NCBI GenBank assembly: GCA_946902985.2
Contig: OX336388.2
Coordinates: 290,572,526-290,636,525, forward strand
DNA: 64,000 nucleotides
Direction of reading: 5' to 3'
Origin: Meconema thalassinum
Lineage: Eukaryota; Arthropoda; Insecta; Orthoptera; Tettigoniidae
Part shown: one piece after another, positions 32,229 to 44,384 of the stretch
How the letters are laid out: every line of letters starts with the position of its first letter
Position numbering within the stretch: the first letter of the stretch is position 1
Position numbers and translations under genes: made by a program
Notes under the pieces: model-generated
Databases searched by the model: none
What the model was told of the DNA's origin: nothing
The model's input: only the letters and a program-made list of their open reading frames with translations

Positions 32229-33659
32229 GCTGTTTTTGTCTAAACCAATAATTGTAAATTCATTAGGCCATACAAACTCCCCTGGATTTTGTCACGCACA
32301 GAGGGGGTAGACACGCATCAATAATTTCATCCAAACCCATGGTTTGTGCCTAGACCAATAACCTTTAGGCAGTTAGGCGCTGGTTTTTTCCCGATTAGTT
32401 CGAAACATGAAATTCTTGCGATCAGCGTTCATTACAGTGGTAAATACTGTTCTACATACAAAACAAACCTAACCTGGGGCTTATGCCCAGACCTCCTTGC
32501 TTGTAGTGCAATCGGTAATTTTCGTCCAGACAGTTGTCTAAACAAGTAGCGACCAATGGTTTCGTCCAGTCAGTCGTCTAACCAAGAAGAGCTCGTTTAT
32601 TTCTTTTTCTCACATAATTACAACATTACATGTGTCGTCTAATTTAGGCCTATTTAGTATCGGGTATGTTGGTAACTAATGACGTCAATGTGATCGCTCA
32701 CTGCGGCAGTTTCACATACCAAATATGCTGTCGAACATGGCTGCGGTTGTTAAATATACAATAAATAAAAACACATGTTTAAGTGATTTAGCACATATAT
32801 CCGGTGCAGAAGTGATCAAGGTTAGTAGTTACAATTGATAATGTCCCCCCCCCCTCCCGCCAGAAGATGAAATAAGGTATGAAAATTATATATTATCAAA
32901 GTGAAAGCAAAAAGAAAAAGGAGTGATACATGGTACAGAATTAATCTGAAATTTCACTACAGTATATGTCGTTTTATAAAAGGGCATAGCTGGTGGGTTA
33001 CAGACAGCTAAGGAGAAAGCATCTATTAGGACATCACTTCCATAATTATTATTCATCATTACACAAGGTATTTAGGCTAAGTTAAGTATTCTACCTGGTT
33101 CATCACTCCTGAAGTGTTACCTCTATTACGTATGTCGTTTTGCCTTGAACATTTTTGGTTGAAGGCAGGCTATTATTTTATTTTAGAATATGCACTGAAA
33201 ATTTGATGTAATCAGCGTAACCGCAGCCTTCGTAAAGAGGTTTACGCAGGCCAGCGTGTATCCCATTTTTGAACAGCTGACTGCGGCTGACTGTAGCGTT
33301 GGGGATCTGCACCACTAGCGCTGGCCAACAGCGGGGCGCACTTGAACTCGGTCAGTGATAACACTATGTATTGTATTCGTCATGATAATGCTATTATTAT
33401 GATCATGTAGAAATGAGTGGAAGTGTAGAGGTCGTACTCATTCGCGACAACGCTGCCTCAGTTCAATTCCCTCTCATATATTCCGCTCTCGCAATTTAAA
33501 TAACTCAGCTCTCCACAGAAAATTGTTTTGTGTTGGTATCTTATAATTATAATTTTCAAGATATTACTCCGTCGATAAAGCTTGCCTTTCAACACCTGTA
33601 CTTAACTCGTCAATTTCTCAGTGAATTCATTGAATTTTCTACAAGTGGCTTTTAATGTG
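32229..33659. other. No recognisable gene
   Basis: Mixed A/T-rich DNA. 33220-33350 is locally GC-rich, but I see no promoter or ORF I would defend. Confidence 0.5.
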
Positions 33660-34070
33660 CCGGTTGATGAGAGGTCAGGAGACTATTCTACCAACCATCT
33701 CGCGTTGTGCGGCTAGCATTTTTTGGCAGTTGGTCCAGGTTCAATTTCCAGCTCTGCCAAGAAATTATAATTTTGGTCTGAGGGATGGAACAAGGCACAC
33801 TCAGCCTCATGAGGCAAAACTGAGAAAAGGAGGGTTCGATTCCTATCTTAGCCATCATGGAAGTGGTTTCCACGGTTCTACTCCTGGCAAATGCCGGGAT
33901 GGTTCCTAAATTAAGGCCATGGCCACCTCGTTCCCAATCCTCATCTGAATAATAAATGCACACACTAATCCAGCCATCACAATAACACAGGTTATCAGAC
34001 AAATTCCACATGCCCAAGTACACAGATCTACATGACCATGATGTCACAAAGCCCCAAAATCAACCAACTG
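33660..34070 (+). mobile_element. Composite SINE
   Basis: Two tRNA-like B boxes (GGTTCAATTTC at about 33729 and GGTTCGATTCC at 33833) precede a body with GTGGTTTCCACGG and AATTAAGGCCATGGCCACC. It then switches at about 33955 into the tail of SINE family 1 (CACACTAATCCAGCCATCAC through CAACCAAC). A chimera of two families. Confidence 0.72.
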
Positions 34071-34419
34071 CTGCTTTCTACCATTCCAAGACGAAATCTT
34101 CGAGTTGCCATTAGTCTAATGCCCCTAAAATCCACGACTAGTTCGAATGGTTTTAGGCCTAAGCATTGGATAAACCATCCTCTTTGCATCTCAATAGGGA
34201 TTTGCCAACAGGCTTTCAACAGCTTGTCTCAATTCTGCCTTCATATATGTAGGCCTATTGGCAACTCCAGCGGTAAAAATTAGAAACTTACCAAGTAGGG
34301 TACATTTGTCACGTGGTGACTGTTTGTATATGGTTTCTTGTATTCGTAAGCAGATCGAGGTAATTTCTTCGTGTCTTTATACATAAGTAATAAGTTTTAC
34401 TCGTTGATGGAGTGTAAAA
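34071..34419. other. No recognisable feature
   Basis: Nothing I can support. An upstream region for the THAP fragment is possible but not shown. Confidence 0.45.
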
Positions 34420-34545
34420 TGAGTAAAAGCAACGTATATTGCTCAGTTTACGGCTGTAAGTCGATGCATAAAAGAGGGCTGCGGATATAAGTTTTCATCA
34501 TCCAAAAGATGTAAATAGCAATAGCCAAAAGGTGACGATACCAAA
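34420..34545 (+). pseudogene. THAP zinc-finger fragment, frameshifted
   Basis: ATG at 34420 is followed by VYCSVYGCKS (the first Cys pair of a THAP domain). After a one-base frame change near 34480 the phrase ISFHHPKDV appears, matching the SFHxFP core of THAP domains. THAP fingers form the DNA-binding N-terminus of P-type transposases. It lies on the opposite strand to the transposase pieces, so either an inversion moved it or it belongs to another copy. Confidence 0.58.
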
Positions 34546-35822
34546 TAAATACGGGCAACAGGAGTGGGTTGGACCACTCACCACTACACTCACTGACGAC
34601 AGAACGGGTTGCTCACTGTTTACGCCTAGCCAAGCCGTACCAAGACAGCTAGGCCTACACCAGCCGACTACAGCCAAGCTTCATCAGTCAGGTATCCTTC
34701 CCCCTCCCTAGTTCATTTCCAATTACCCTACCAATCGCCTCGCTCTGCGATATCCGAGCCATTCTTCTACGAGTCATATAGGCCTAATTTGACATCGCAG
34801 GGTAAATGTCTACCTGCTACCAGTCCGATATTCTACACCAAACCCACCAGCTAACCATCTAAATCAGGCAATCCCTGTGTCCCCCGAGCTTTAATACAAG
34901 TTAAACTCATCCCTTGGGCCTACCAAGCAGCAAATAATTTCTACAGTCTATGGTACAGTGAGCAAACTTAAATATAGCTTTTAAAGTAACAGCGCCATGA
35001 CTCGAACTGCTCAAAAACAGATACCAGCAGACAACCGATGCTTGATAATATGCAATTGACACATAAAATCCAGTGGAACACACAAATTAGATCACGTGTA
35101 TCGCACAGTTATACATATATACAATCAAAAATAACACTGTCATTATTTTAGGGACCACATTTACTGATTAAAACCGAAAAATAAAAAGTGTTCCATATCA
35201 AACGCGTGTTATTGAGTATTTTTACTCTACTTATCCAGACCGACCGCAGCGCCCCAAGTGTTAGTTTGAGTTGCCAATACATGCAAGAAATGAGTACGGT
35301 ACTTATCAAAAATAAAGAAATAATAAGCTAATATGTACCCTACTATTATATTTCTCTCCTACTCCTAAATCCTTCTCTGAACACTCATCTTAAAACAGAA
35401 TGGTCTGCATTTTTGGACAAATTATAAAAATATAGCCTATAAGAAGAAATTAACATGCTCATCTTTAGCTCCCTGGCGAAAATAATTGAGTAAGTATTAA
35501 TGTTTCTGTTCTTATGCATTTTATATGATGCTTTAAAAATCAATCTAGAAGAGATAATTTAAGTTAACTTCACTACCATAATACAGCTTAAGAGTTACTG
35601 TCGAGGACTGATGACCAAGATGTCCCTAACTTGAGCAAGGACTGCTTCACAACTTCATGTAAAACGTATTTTCGTAAAAGAGCCTTTACTTAGTTTGGAT
35701 CATTTGCGATACGTGTTACATGGATGTGTGTGCTGACTTTTTGGTGTTAAATGATGTAAGTTGGCAACACCAAATGTGGCGGCCATGTTGGTTTTCTAGT
35801 AACTTATTTAAGGTGTCCTGGA
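34546..35822. other. No recognisable gene
   Basis: Non-coding A/T-rich sequence between the THAP fragment and the transposase middle piece. Confidence 0.5.
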
Positions 35823-36690
35823 CTATAGATAGTAAACCAAGCATTGTTTCGGAATGTTGTCTTCATAAGGAAGGGGAAGATCACTCTCCCAGTCCGTTAT
35901 CACCACTTTGTCTCTAATTTTGTCATCCGCAGACAACTTAACAGACTTGTGTTGTTCCTCGGTTTGCTTCACACATAATCGCATTTGGTTCGCAGTTCCC
36001 GGACAGAGATATAGCCACATTAATTGGAGCATACACACACTGTAACATATGCAAATGCAGAAAATCTGCAATTGATGGGTGATCGTCACAATTTATGGAC
36101 CTTAAAATTCCGAATAGACGTTCCAAGGGGTCTTGATTGATTTTCCCTGTCAACAAGAAGCCTACCTAAAGCATTTGGACCATAAATATTGAGCGACTTC
36201 TAAGGTACTCTTTATCGTGACTCTAAGAGATACCATTGTCTTATTTGAGGCAAAATTACTTAGCTAATGGTTTCATAAAAGTCTATTAATTTCATGCCAT
36301 GTGCGAAGGGGCATCTTTGTTGAGTGGGTTTGTTGGTATTCTGCAGTTAAGCGCATCTGCTAGATTGTTCATGTTTCTCGTAAATAATTCTGTATCCTAA
36401 CTGCTGCTAAAAATGTCGGGGTAAGATTGCAGGAAGAACTTAATGGCATTTGCGGTCGCATTGCTGAATAATTGGAAAGAGTGTCTCACGTTCGTTCTTT
36501 GGAAAGACGTAAGGTTTATCTGTGCGGAAGTCAATTTTGGACCAGCTTTAAGGCCTGTGAATTCGGGTAACGTGTCCATGACATAAAACTGTCCGTAGTA
36601 ATTAAAATCTATTACTTGATTTTTGTACAGCAACCTACTTTTATCGTGAAAATCGCTTCTTGATAGAATACACTTGTCAGCACCAAGAAA
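35823..36690 (-). pseudogene. P/THAP9-like transposase, middle part, several breaks
   Basis: Read on the minus strand: SDFHDKSRLLYKNQVIDF, then GLKAGPKLTSAQINLTSF and NVRHSFQLFSNATANAIKFF (the conserved KLT..H/Q and Q+FS helices), an in-frame TAG near 36395, then FTRNMNNLADALNCR up to a TGA near 36297. In a shifted frame come LTGKINQDPLERLFGILR and HPSIADFLHL (36156-35938), the block that carries the N-Q-D-x-L-E signature of the family. A third frame gives the last 40 codons. At least three disabling changes are present. Confidence 0.75.
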
Positions 36691-36841
36691 TACGGACTAA
36701 ATACGGCAGCATTCCTGTGTTTCAAACTCGCGAGCGCTTATTAGAAACTGACTCCAGCCAGCAACAGTCAACCGCTGCGCCGTCTGTCGGCGGGTGCAGC
36801 AACTACCCATACTAAAGATAGGGCAGAGTTGGGAGTCGGCA

Positions 36842-36871
36842 CACTTTCTCTTCTATACGCTATGGTGAAAG
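36842..36871. repeat. Right terminal inverted repeat plus target duplication
   Basis: Perfect 23-bp complement of 29565-29587, followed by GTGAAAG, which also precedes the left end. Confidence 0.8.
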
Positions 36872-36934
36872 GAAGGAGGTTTGTAGTTTTACGTGGTCTT
36901 TTACGTAGAATCTATGACATTTGACTTCGAAATG

Positions 36935-37318
36935 CCACGGTGAGCGAGTGGTTATCGTCTCGGATTACTACCCCCAAGCTTGCAGGTTCGCTCCTGGTCA
37001 TAGTAAGTGATTTTTGAATGGCGGCAAAAATCACGACACGCATGTCATATGGCATAGTATGTTAAATTACCCATTTGAATTCAATAGGCCGTGTTCATAA
37101 TGGCAAAATCAATCTCGGGATTCTCCGCCAACACAAAGTTCCTCATCGCTCTACTAGAAAGCGGTTTAGTGTCAAGGATCTTAGATATCTAACCTCTTTG
37201 ACTTTCATAGTGCTTCTAGGAACAACAAAATTCGACGTGCAAGCTCCCCGCTGGGTGTCAAATTACAAAGCTCGCACTCGGCATCCGAGGCAATACGATT
37301 AAATTATTATTATTATTA
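36935..37318 (+). mobile_element. SINE family 2, second copy
   Basis: Head GCCACGGTGAGCGAGTGGTT, B-box-like GGTTCGCTCC, a body matching 15818-16207 (GGCCGTGTTCATAATGGCAA, TCTAACCTCTTTGACTTTCA) and a (TTA)n tail at 37302-37318. Confidence 0.87.
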
Positions 37319-37322
37319 TACT

Positions 37323-37626
37323 TCGAAAATCTCACATGCATTGATCAGGAATCGAAGCCAATCCACCTTGGGTAAAAGGAAACAGCTTGATCACTGCGCC
37401 ACCACGCCTCCTCAGAAATCGTTAAAATGGTGTTGTTGTGTGCTTGGAACATCTTGGTCATCAACCCCGTGTAGTTGCGTGTGTGTAACTGTATTATGAA
37501 CAAGCACCCCGGAACTTGACGTAAAGCACTATCACGCCATTTGCCTGAAGGGAGTGTGGGGAAACCCATGTGGCCGGGATTCGAGCCTGTGATGTCCGAA
37601 CTTGCTGCACTTGCCCACGCATTCAT
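37323..37626 (-). mobile_element. SINE-like element with two tRNA-like boxes
   Basis: On the minus strand 37415-37330 reads like a tRNA gene (GGTGGCGCAGTGATCAAGCT, then GGCTTCGATTCC). A second box (GGCTCGAATCCCGGCC) lies at about 37582-37567. The family is not seen elsewhere in the window. Confidence 0.55.
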
Positions 37627-38149
37627 GGTTTATAGTAATTGTTTGAATTACGCTCTATTATATTGTAATCTCTACATAGAGCATCCCGTGGTGTCATGAG
37701 ACTAGCCTACGTCCTCACGGGTTGTCAGTGTAGAACGCCATCTCGTGCTCACTGATGTCGCATTGTTAGACTTCAAGAGGAATCCCTGCTATTTGGATTG
37801 CTGCTAATATGATTGCGTATTCTGTGTATGCGGTACATTCCTGACGTCTGGAACAATTGCTGTGGTGTTAGAGAGAAGTTCATTAGCGTGCCAGTGAACA
37901 GACTGACTGAAGCACCTAATGCTAGCCGACAGCAAGCAAGACACGACAAAAGTGGTGGAGCTAGAATTCTGTCTGGACCAGTGGTGGTTCAGGAATGAAT
38001 CAGATGGTGACGCGTCGATATACGAAAAACTTTAAAGAGAATAATTTGTATGCTTCCGCGAACTCATCTTTTAGGTATTTCATTAATTTGTCAATACTCA
38101 TATTTTTGTATTTCTTATCTTTGAATATCAACATGTAAAACATATTACA
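37627..38149. other. No recognisable gene
   Basis: A 96-codon minus frame at 38000-38290 runs partly through the tail of the next element. No domain. Confidence 0.45.
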
Positions 38150-39190
38150 CACGCAACACGTCGCTATTATTATTATTATTATTATTATTTTATTATAATT
38201 ATTTATCATATGATGATACAGAGTTAAAATAAAAGTTATATGCACGACATATAAAGTTATATATACAGTTATATACATAGTCATAAACACAAGTTCTTGC
38301 TTTAAACTTCAAAATCCAGGCCATCAATCCACTGAAGTGCCTCAGAAGATGCATGATGAATGTCACCTACTGATCATTGGAACGCTCGTTGCGGACATTC
38401 ACCAACAATATGTCCGATGGTTTGCAGGGTAGCTCCACAATCGCAGTTAGAAGAAGTAACCCAACCCCATTTGTGAAGCAGGAATCCACATTTGCCTTGT
38501 CCTGTACGGATCCGGTTAATGATTCTGTATTGGCGTCTGGGGAGTTTGAAACCTTCTATCCGGTTGGAAGGGTTTTCAATCAGATGTCCATTGAATACTG
38601 ATGATTCTTCCCACATGGCTTTCCATGCTTCTGAGATGTTAAATGAAGAGTCTTCAAGAAGTACTGCAGAGCGCCAAGGTGGTTTCCTTGACTTCAACCG
38701 TTGATTACCTGCTTTTGCTACATCAGTATGTATGGGTAGCTGGGGATCTTCTGAATGGTTTTCCAGATCTTCAGGAGACCCTCTGATCTTCGAAGAGCTG
38801 GAGGTTGGATGTTACTTAGAACAGGTAACCATGTAGTGGGTGTGCTACGTATGCAGCCCGTAATCAGTCGCATTGTCTGGTTTAGTTGCACATCTATCTT
38901 CTTGGAGTGGACACTGTTTAGCCAAGATGGGCAGCAGTATTCAGCAAAGGAGTATGGCAGTGCCAGAGCAGTTGATCGTAAAGTTTGAGCGCTGGAACCC
39001 CAAGAGGTACCAACAAGCTTCTGAATGATGCTATTACGGGTCTTCACTTTTGCGGCCACGTTCGTGAGATGTTGTTTGAAAGTCAAGGACCTATCAAATG
39101 TTATCCCAAGGTACTTAGGCATGCTGCAGAACTGCGAAGTTTGTCCTCTGAATTTAACTTCTGGTTTGTAATTAGAGAACCTATTGCCTA
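38150..39190 (-). pseudogene. Non-LTR retrotransposon, C-terminal ORF2 (copy 1)
   Basis: Minus strand. 39122-38718 encodes the end of the reverse transcriptase and thumb region (YLGITFDRSLTFKQHL, AKVKTRNSIIQKL, TMRLITGCIRSTPTTWLPVL). After a frame change 38697-38374 encodes PPWRSAVLLED, NRIRTGQGKCGFLLHKWGW and the zinc-binding CDCGATLQTIGHIVGECP. It is followed by about 200 bp of 3' UTR and an (AAT)n tract at 38167-38195. It is 5'-truncated at a SINE. A near-identical second copy lies at 49676-50376. Confidence 0.86.
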
Positions 39191-39225
39191 AGTGAAATGA
39201 GGATACACGTCATCATTTTTTTTTG

Positions 39226-39525
39226 TCGTGTGGCCTCATGAGAGGCCGAGTGCAGGTCTTTCTATTCGACGCCCGTGGGCGAACTGCGCGTCGGTATGAG
39301 AGATGGAATGGATGAAGATGAATGAAACTGGGCAAGGATGTGGAAGGAATCGGCCGTAGCCTATCAGAAGGTACCGTCCCAGCATTTGCCTGGTGTTGAA
39401 AATGGGGAAACCACGGAAAACCATTTCAAGGACAGCCGACGGTGGGGCTCGAACCCACGCGTCTACCGAGTCAGCAGAGAGCTTGGTCCCATGACCTAAC
39501 GCTGCGCTTTAGCCAGCTGGCCACT
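39226..39525 (-). mobile_element. SINE family 3
   Basis: On the minus strand: head GTGGCCAGCTGGCTAAAGCG, B-box-like GGGTTCGAGCCCC, body CGTGGTTTCCCCATTTTCAA and ACGGCCGATTCCTTCCACAT, and a T/A-rich tail next to 39213-39222. Similar SINE bodies with this phrase are, from memory, common in several insect orders. Confidence 0.82.
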
Positions 39526-39530
39526 ACTAT

Positions 39531-41130
39531 CTCTTATATAAAAACAAGTGTCCTGACTGACTGACTGACTGACTGACTGACTCATCATCGCCCAGCCAAA
39601 ACTATTAAAGTTAGAAACATGAAATTTTGGTAATATGTTCGTTGTAAGCCGAAAGGGTTTTTGGATATTCAGTTTCTAAAGGGGTGTTAAGGGGGTACAC
39701 CTGCATTTCATTGAATAACAATATCTCCGGATTGCTTTCATTGGGGGATTTGATACTCGGCATATAAACTCATCATTAAAAATAAGAAGATATGTGTCTG
39801 AGGGTTTTTCGATGTGGTGTATATTATGAGTTGAAAGGGGTGAAAGTGGGGGTTGAAGGTTTCTTAACCGAGCGTATATCTCTTAAACGACATAGGCGAG
39901 GTTTTTGGAACTCAGCGGAAAAAAATCAGCATAAAAAATAACAAAATAGGTGTTTGACCGTTTTTTCATAAATCCAATATAAGGGGCCCATGGGGTGGGT
40001 GAAAATATGGGGGGGGGGGGAACGTAGTATGTCTGTGTGTAAAATTATACATGGACTATGTTGTAGACAATAACACATTACATCTTTTTTGTCTCTTGCT
40101 ATTTCATCATACGACGAATACTTAGGGAGTTATCAATGATTTTGTACTTTTTGGCCGGAATTTTCTAAGTCCCAGGAATGACATAAAAATTGATTCGAAT
40201 GAAATTTCGAAAAATAGTTTTTTTTAATACTTTTATTATATTTTTCACGTCTTTTAGGGTCCGAAACCACATGATATTTTGATGGTTTTTTTTCGTCCCA
40301 TGCATTTTTGTTTTCAGGTGATAGAATTATTTTCCACTAGGACAGATGCTTATCTATTATATAAAACTAAGTGTCCTGACTGACTGACTGACTGACTCAT
40401 CATCGCCCAGCCAAGACTATTAAAGTTAGAAACATGACATTTTGGGAATATGTTCGTTGTAAGTCAAAAACGCCCACTAAGGAAGGGTTTTTGGATATTC
40501 AGTTTCTAAAGGGGTGTTAAGGGGGTACACCTGCAATTCATTGAATAACAATATATCCGGATTGCTTTCATTGGGGGATTTGATACTCGGCATATAAACT
40601 CATCATTAAAAATAAGAAGATACGTGTCTGAGGGTTTTTCCATGTGGTGTATATTATGAGGTGAAAGGGGTGAAAGTGGGGGTTGAAGGTTTCTTAACCG
40701 AGCGTATATCTCTTAAACGACATAGGCGAGGAGTTTGGAACTCAGCGGAAAAAAATCAGCATAAAAATAACAAAATAGGTGTTTGACCGTTTTTTCATAA
40801 ATCCAATATAAGGGGCCCATGGGGTGGGTGAAAATATGGGGGGGGGGGAACGTAGTATGTCTGTGTGTAAAATTATACACGGCCTATGTTGTAGACAATA
40901 ACACATTACATCTTTTTTGTCTCTTGCTATTTCATCATACGACGAATACGTAGGGAGTTATCAATGATTTTGTACTTTTTGGCCGGAATTTTCTAAGTCC
41001 CAGGAATGACATAAAATTGATTCGAATGAAATTTCGAAAAATAGTTTTTTTTTAATACTTTTATTATTTTTCACGTCTTTTAGGGTCCGAAACCAACATG
41101 ATATTTTGATGTTTTTTTTTCTTCCCATGC
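39531..41130. repeat. Tandem duplication, ~815-bp unit, with (GACT)n
   Basis: The phrase CATCATCGCCCAGCC at 39583 recurs at 40398, and the following ~750 bp match almost base for base (a G run, ACGTAGTATGTCTGTGTG, GGGTCCGAAACCA). A (GACT)n run sits at each start. Unit 2 is interrupted at 41131 by the BEL-like element, while unit 1 shows the undisturbed continuation (CCCATGCATTTTTG). No coding capacity. Confidence 0.93.
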
Positions 41131-43207
41131 AAGAGAAGATCATTTTTTTGTTGTAATGTTGGCTATGTTTATATGTTCTCCTTTTGTCTCCTACCCCCAC
41201 TCCTTTCCCTTTCCTGGTCCCTTCGCGTTCTGCTGAGTGGGTCTCACTTGTGCGCCGGCCCTCGACTCAGTTAAGGCTCAACTCGAGCCAGTCTCCTCAA
41301 ACCAAGAGGCAAACTCTACTTTCTACGCCATGTTGGCATATTAAATATTGTCAAGGGGAACTTCACCATCAACATGCAACCAAGATAAGTGCAGACTTAA
41401 GGGTTTAACCTCATCTTCATCAATATTATCTACATGCTTTTATTGATTATTTTATAGACAGCGTGAGATTACTTGTGGGGCGGTAATCATTCTTCGTGGG
41501 ATTTGCCATGTTAGGCCTTGTCTGTCTAAGACAACATTAATAGAAAGCATCTTTTCTTAAGCTATTCAACTGAGAGATCTTCTCACTACGTGGGATATTA
41601 TCTAATACCCGCTGTCTGTAAAATACTAAGCTCGCTCCACCGTTGGATTATTTTTGGCCCCATTCTTCTACTAAGATCGTTCTGGAACCTTCCAGATCTT
41701 GTATTTTATCTACACGTCCTGCCGTCATGTAATTTTCACTCATTTGTGAGAATACTACTTAAAATTGAAGAATCTCACTTCTGAATTAAAGCTCAATAGC
41801 GAATTTTCTTCCACCGTTGGATGTTCTTGGCGCATTTAATTGTAATTTACAACTTTCTCAAGAAATAGACTCTCGCCTGTCTAGTGAAACCAGTTATGTT
41901 CATCATTGCAATAATTCTCTTCCCCATAAACTTTCTTGTTTCTACAGTGAACTTTTCATCTTGTAACAGACTATAGTGAAAACCAGTGCTTGTTCAACTT
42001 TTCTACCGCGTCGCGATCGTCCGGTTACATTTAAATAAGGCCATGAACATTTATCCTCAATCCCAATTGATCTTTCCTAAACCTTCTACTAACAAACTAT
42101 ATTAATAAAATTTGTAACTCTATTTCTTTCTCTATAAGGTGTCACTCTTCGAAGTGCCCTTCCATTTTGTTTGTTTATCATTACTTAATTTTTGAGTAAT
42201 TACGTGTTTTATACACGGTTCAAGCTTACATTGTTTCTCTTTTATAACGAGAGAATACAATTCTTTTAACTCATTAGTGAGTTGTTTCTAGGTCTCACGA
42301 AAGGGTAACCTGCTCCATTTATCCAGTGATTCCTATCTAAATACAGGAAGTCTAGAACCTTCCTTGTTGATATTCTCTTCAGGTTTCACAGTAAGTGACC
42401 TGCCCTCCTTTGTATAATTGTAATAGAAGTAACTCCGCATAGACATAAGAAGTAATAGGAACTTCTTCTTCATTTACTCGCTTCCTTTTTTGTTATTTTC
42501 GAAGTTGTAACTTTTTCTAAAATAATTACTTGTAAGTTCCTTAAAGTACACTCCTTGTACTCAAATTGATGTTTAAACTTTAAGCATTTCATTTGTCTTT
42601 TTAAAATCTTACAAAGATTTTAGTACATATATAAGGTTTAAAACCTCATAAATTGTTAATTGCCTGGTGCAACTGTTTAATGCTATCTGAGGTCTGTGAC
42701 CCCAAATTTGTTAACCAGATTGAATATATGTTTGTTAAAGTTATCAACTTCTTTTGCCTTGTTAAATAAATTAAATATTTGTTTTTGGATTCATAATTTC
42801 GAAAACACAACGGTTAAGCAAGATCCTGTCTTCCCTGACTCTTCCCAAGTTCATGCCATCGTTAATACAGAACAAATCTGCTACTATTTGTCTTGCCAGA
42901 CTATCACCCTTCCCTATAGTAGTCTTATGCATGCTTGGGAGGAAATACACTAAAACCTTTCTCTGGCAAACCGCCCAAGTCTTAGCTGCGGTTCCCGTCA
43001 GCTTCGACCAAGCTCGTACCCACTTTAGGTATCAGAGAGCGGATTTGCAGTTGCAACCGCCTCTAAGTGTATTGAGAGTTAAATTTATAACTTTTGAGGG
43101 ACTCTCATCCCATTTCTCTATCCTTCTTCTCCAGTCCGAAACCCGCTTCCTTTTCTTAATCATCTTCCCTTGGTGGTTAGGTTATTCCTTAGCCAATAAT
43201 CTAACCA
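41131..43207 (+). repeat. Left LTR of the BEL-like element
   Basis: Matches 47598-49675 throughout. If the LTR starts with TG, its true start is TGTTGTAATG at 41149. The preceding purine tract GCAAGAGAAGATCA also precedes the right LTR, which is unexpected upstream of a 5' LTR. It ends CTAACCA at 43207. TTGGTACCAGAAACCCGGGA at 43212-43231 is a possible primer-binding region. Confidence 0.85.
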
Positions 43208-43472
43208 AAACTTGGTACCAGAAACCCGGGAGAGCCCATTTGCTATTTCTATTCTTTGTCAAGTGTCATTTGACAATACCTTGCAAATTATTAATATCTG
43301 CTTTGAATCTTTCAGCTATAACCACATCGTGCAAAGCCTGTGAAGGGGAAAGAGGCCGCTCCTGTCTCCTTTGGTGTGTCCCGTTCTTTCTACTTATTTG
43401 CTGCCACCAGCTTGACAGCATTTCCAAGGTTCTACAGTTTTGTGAGTTGTATTTCAATTTATTTTCTTTGTC

Positions 43473-44384
43473 ATGGCTCCTACTGAAAAAGATGAAACTC
43501 TCATTGCTAGACGTTCTTCCTATAAAGGGCAACTCACTAGATTCAGAAATTTTATCAACAAATTAAATCCCGCCGAGTGTGATTTAGATATCTTGACACA
43601 ACGCCTTAAGTTGTACGAACGGTCCTATGATTAATACGATCAAATTCAAACCGAGATAGAATCCGCTTGCCCAGAACTTCAATCGGATCGGGACGAGGTC
43701 GAACCCTTGTACTTTGAAGGGATTGCCAAGGCTCACCAACTGATCCGCAGTATCTCAGAACCGGACACTAGGGTCATCAATCCGTCCCAGTTCACACCCG
43801 CTTCAGTTCACAAGAACAAACCGAAACCGTTACTTCCTAAAATAAGCCTACCGCACTTCTCAGGCCAGGAAGATGAATGGTATTCTTTTTATGAACTTTA
43901 CTGCTCACTCGTTCATGACAATAAGGAAATTCCCGACATTCATAAATTCTACTTTTTACGTACGTCTTTGGAAAACGAGGCCTTAGCCTTGGTCCAATCA
44001 CTGCCTTTAAGCGCAGATAACTACCACATGGCCTTTAATCTCCTTAAAGAGAGATATGGCAATTTACGTTTGAGTGTAGCTCGCCACATCCGCTGTCTCT
44101 TCAACCTGCCAGCCGTCAAACCTAATGACGTCACCTCTTTAAGAGACTTGTTAGACTCTATGCAGTTAAATGTCAGAGCATTATATCAACTTAAGCAACC
44201 CGTCCAAACATGGGACACCATACTTATTCATCTAGCTACATCCAGAATCGATTTTTCGACTTTAAAGGCATGGGAAATCGAACTCGCCCGCAAGGAGGAA
44301 TTTTCGTTCGAACACTTAATCTCGTTTCTCAACAGCCGATGCCAAGTCCTTACAGCACCCGCATTTCAGTGCGAAAATGTCTAA
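43473..44384 (+). pseudogene. BEL/Pao gag with one in-frame stop
   Basis: ATG at 43473 begins a Gag-like protein of about 303 codons interrupted by TAA at 43632-43634. The middle carries the typical BEL/Pao block: KPLLPKISLPHFSG, then WYSFYELYCSLVHDNKEI, KFYFLRTSLENEAL and the YGNLRL helix. It assembles the particle in active elements. The long ORF in another frame (42853-43566) crosses the LTR border and is spurious. Confidence 0.83.

Larger units (their letters stand above)
29565..36864 (-). mobile_element. P-superfamily DNA transposon, decayed and internally invaded
   Basis: 29565-29587 (CATAGCGTATAGAAG...) is the perfect reverse complement of 36842-36864, 23 bp. Directly outside are identical 7-bp repeats GTGAAAG (29558-29564 and 36865-36871). 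Inside, P/THAP9-like transposase pieces occur on the minus strand in the right order. Some P-type families are reported to make 7-bp duplications. The N-terminal half of the enzyme is missing from the expected place, and about 5 kb separates the middle and C-terminal pieces, so later insertions must lie between. Confidence 0.78.

Noticed and set aside
42853..43566. 237-codon ORF
   Set aside because: Runs across the LTR/internal border in a frame different from gag; no domain signal.
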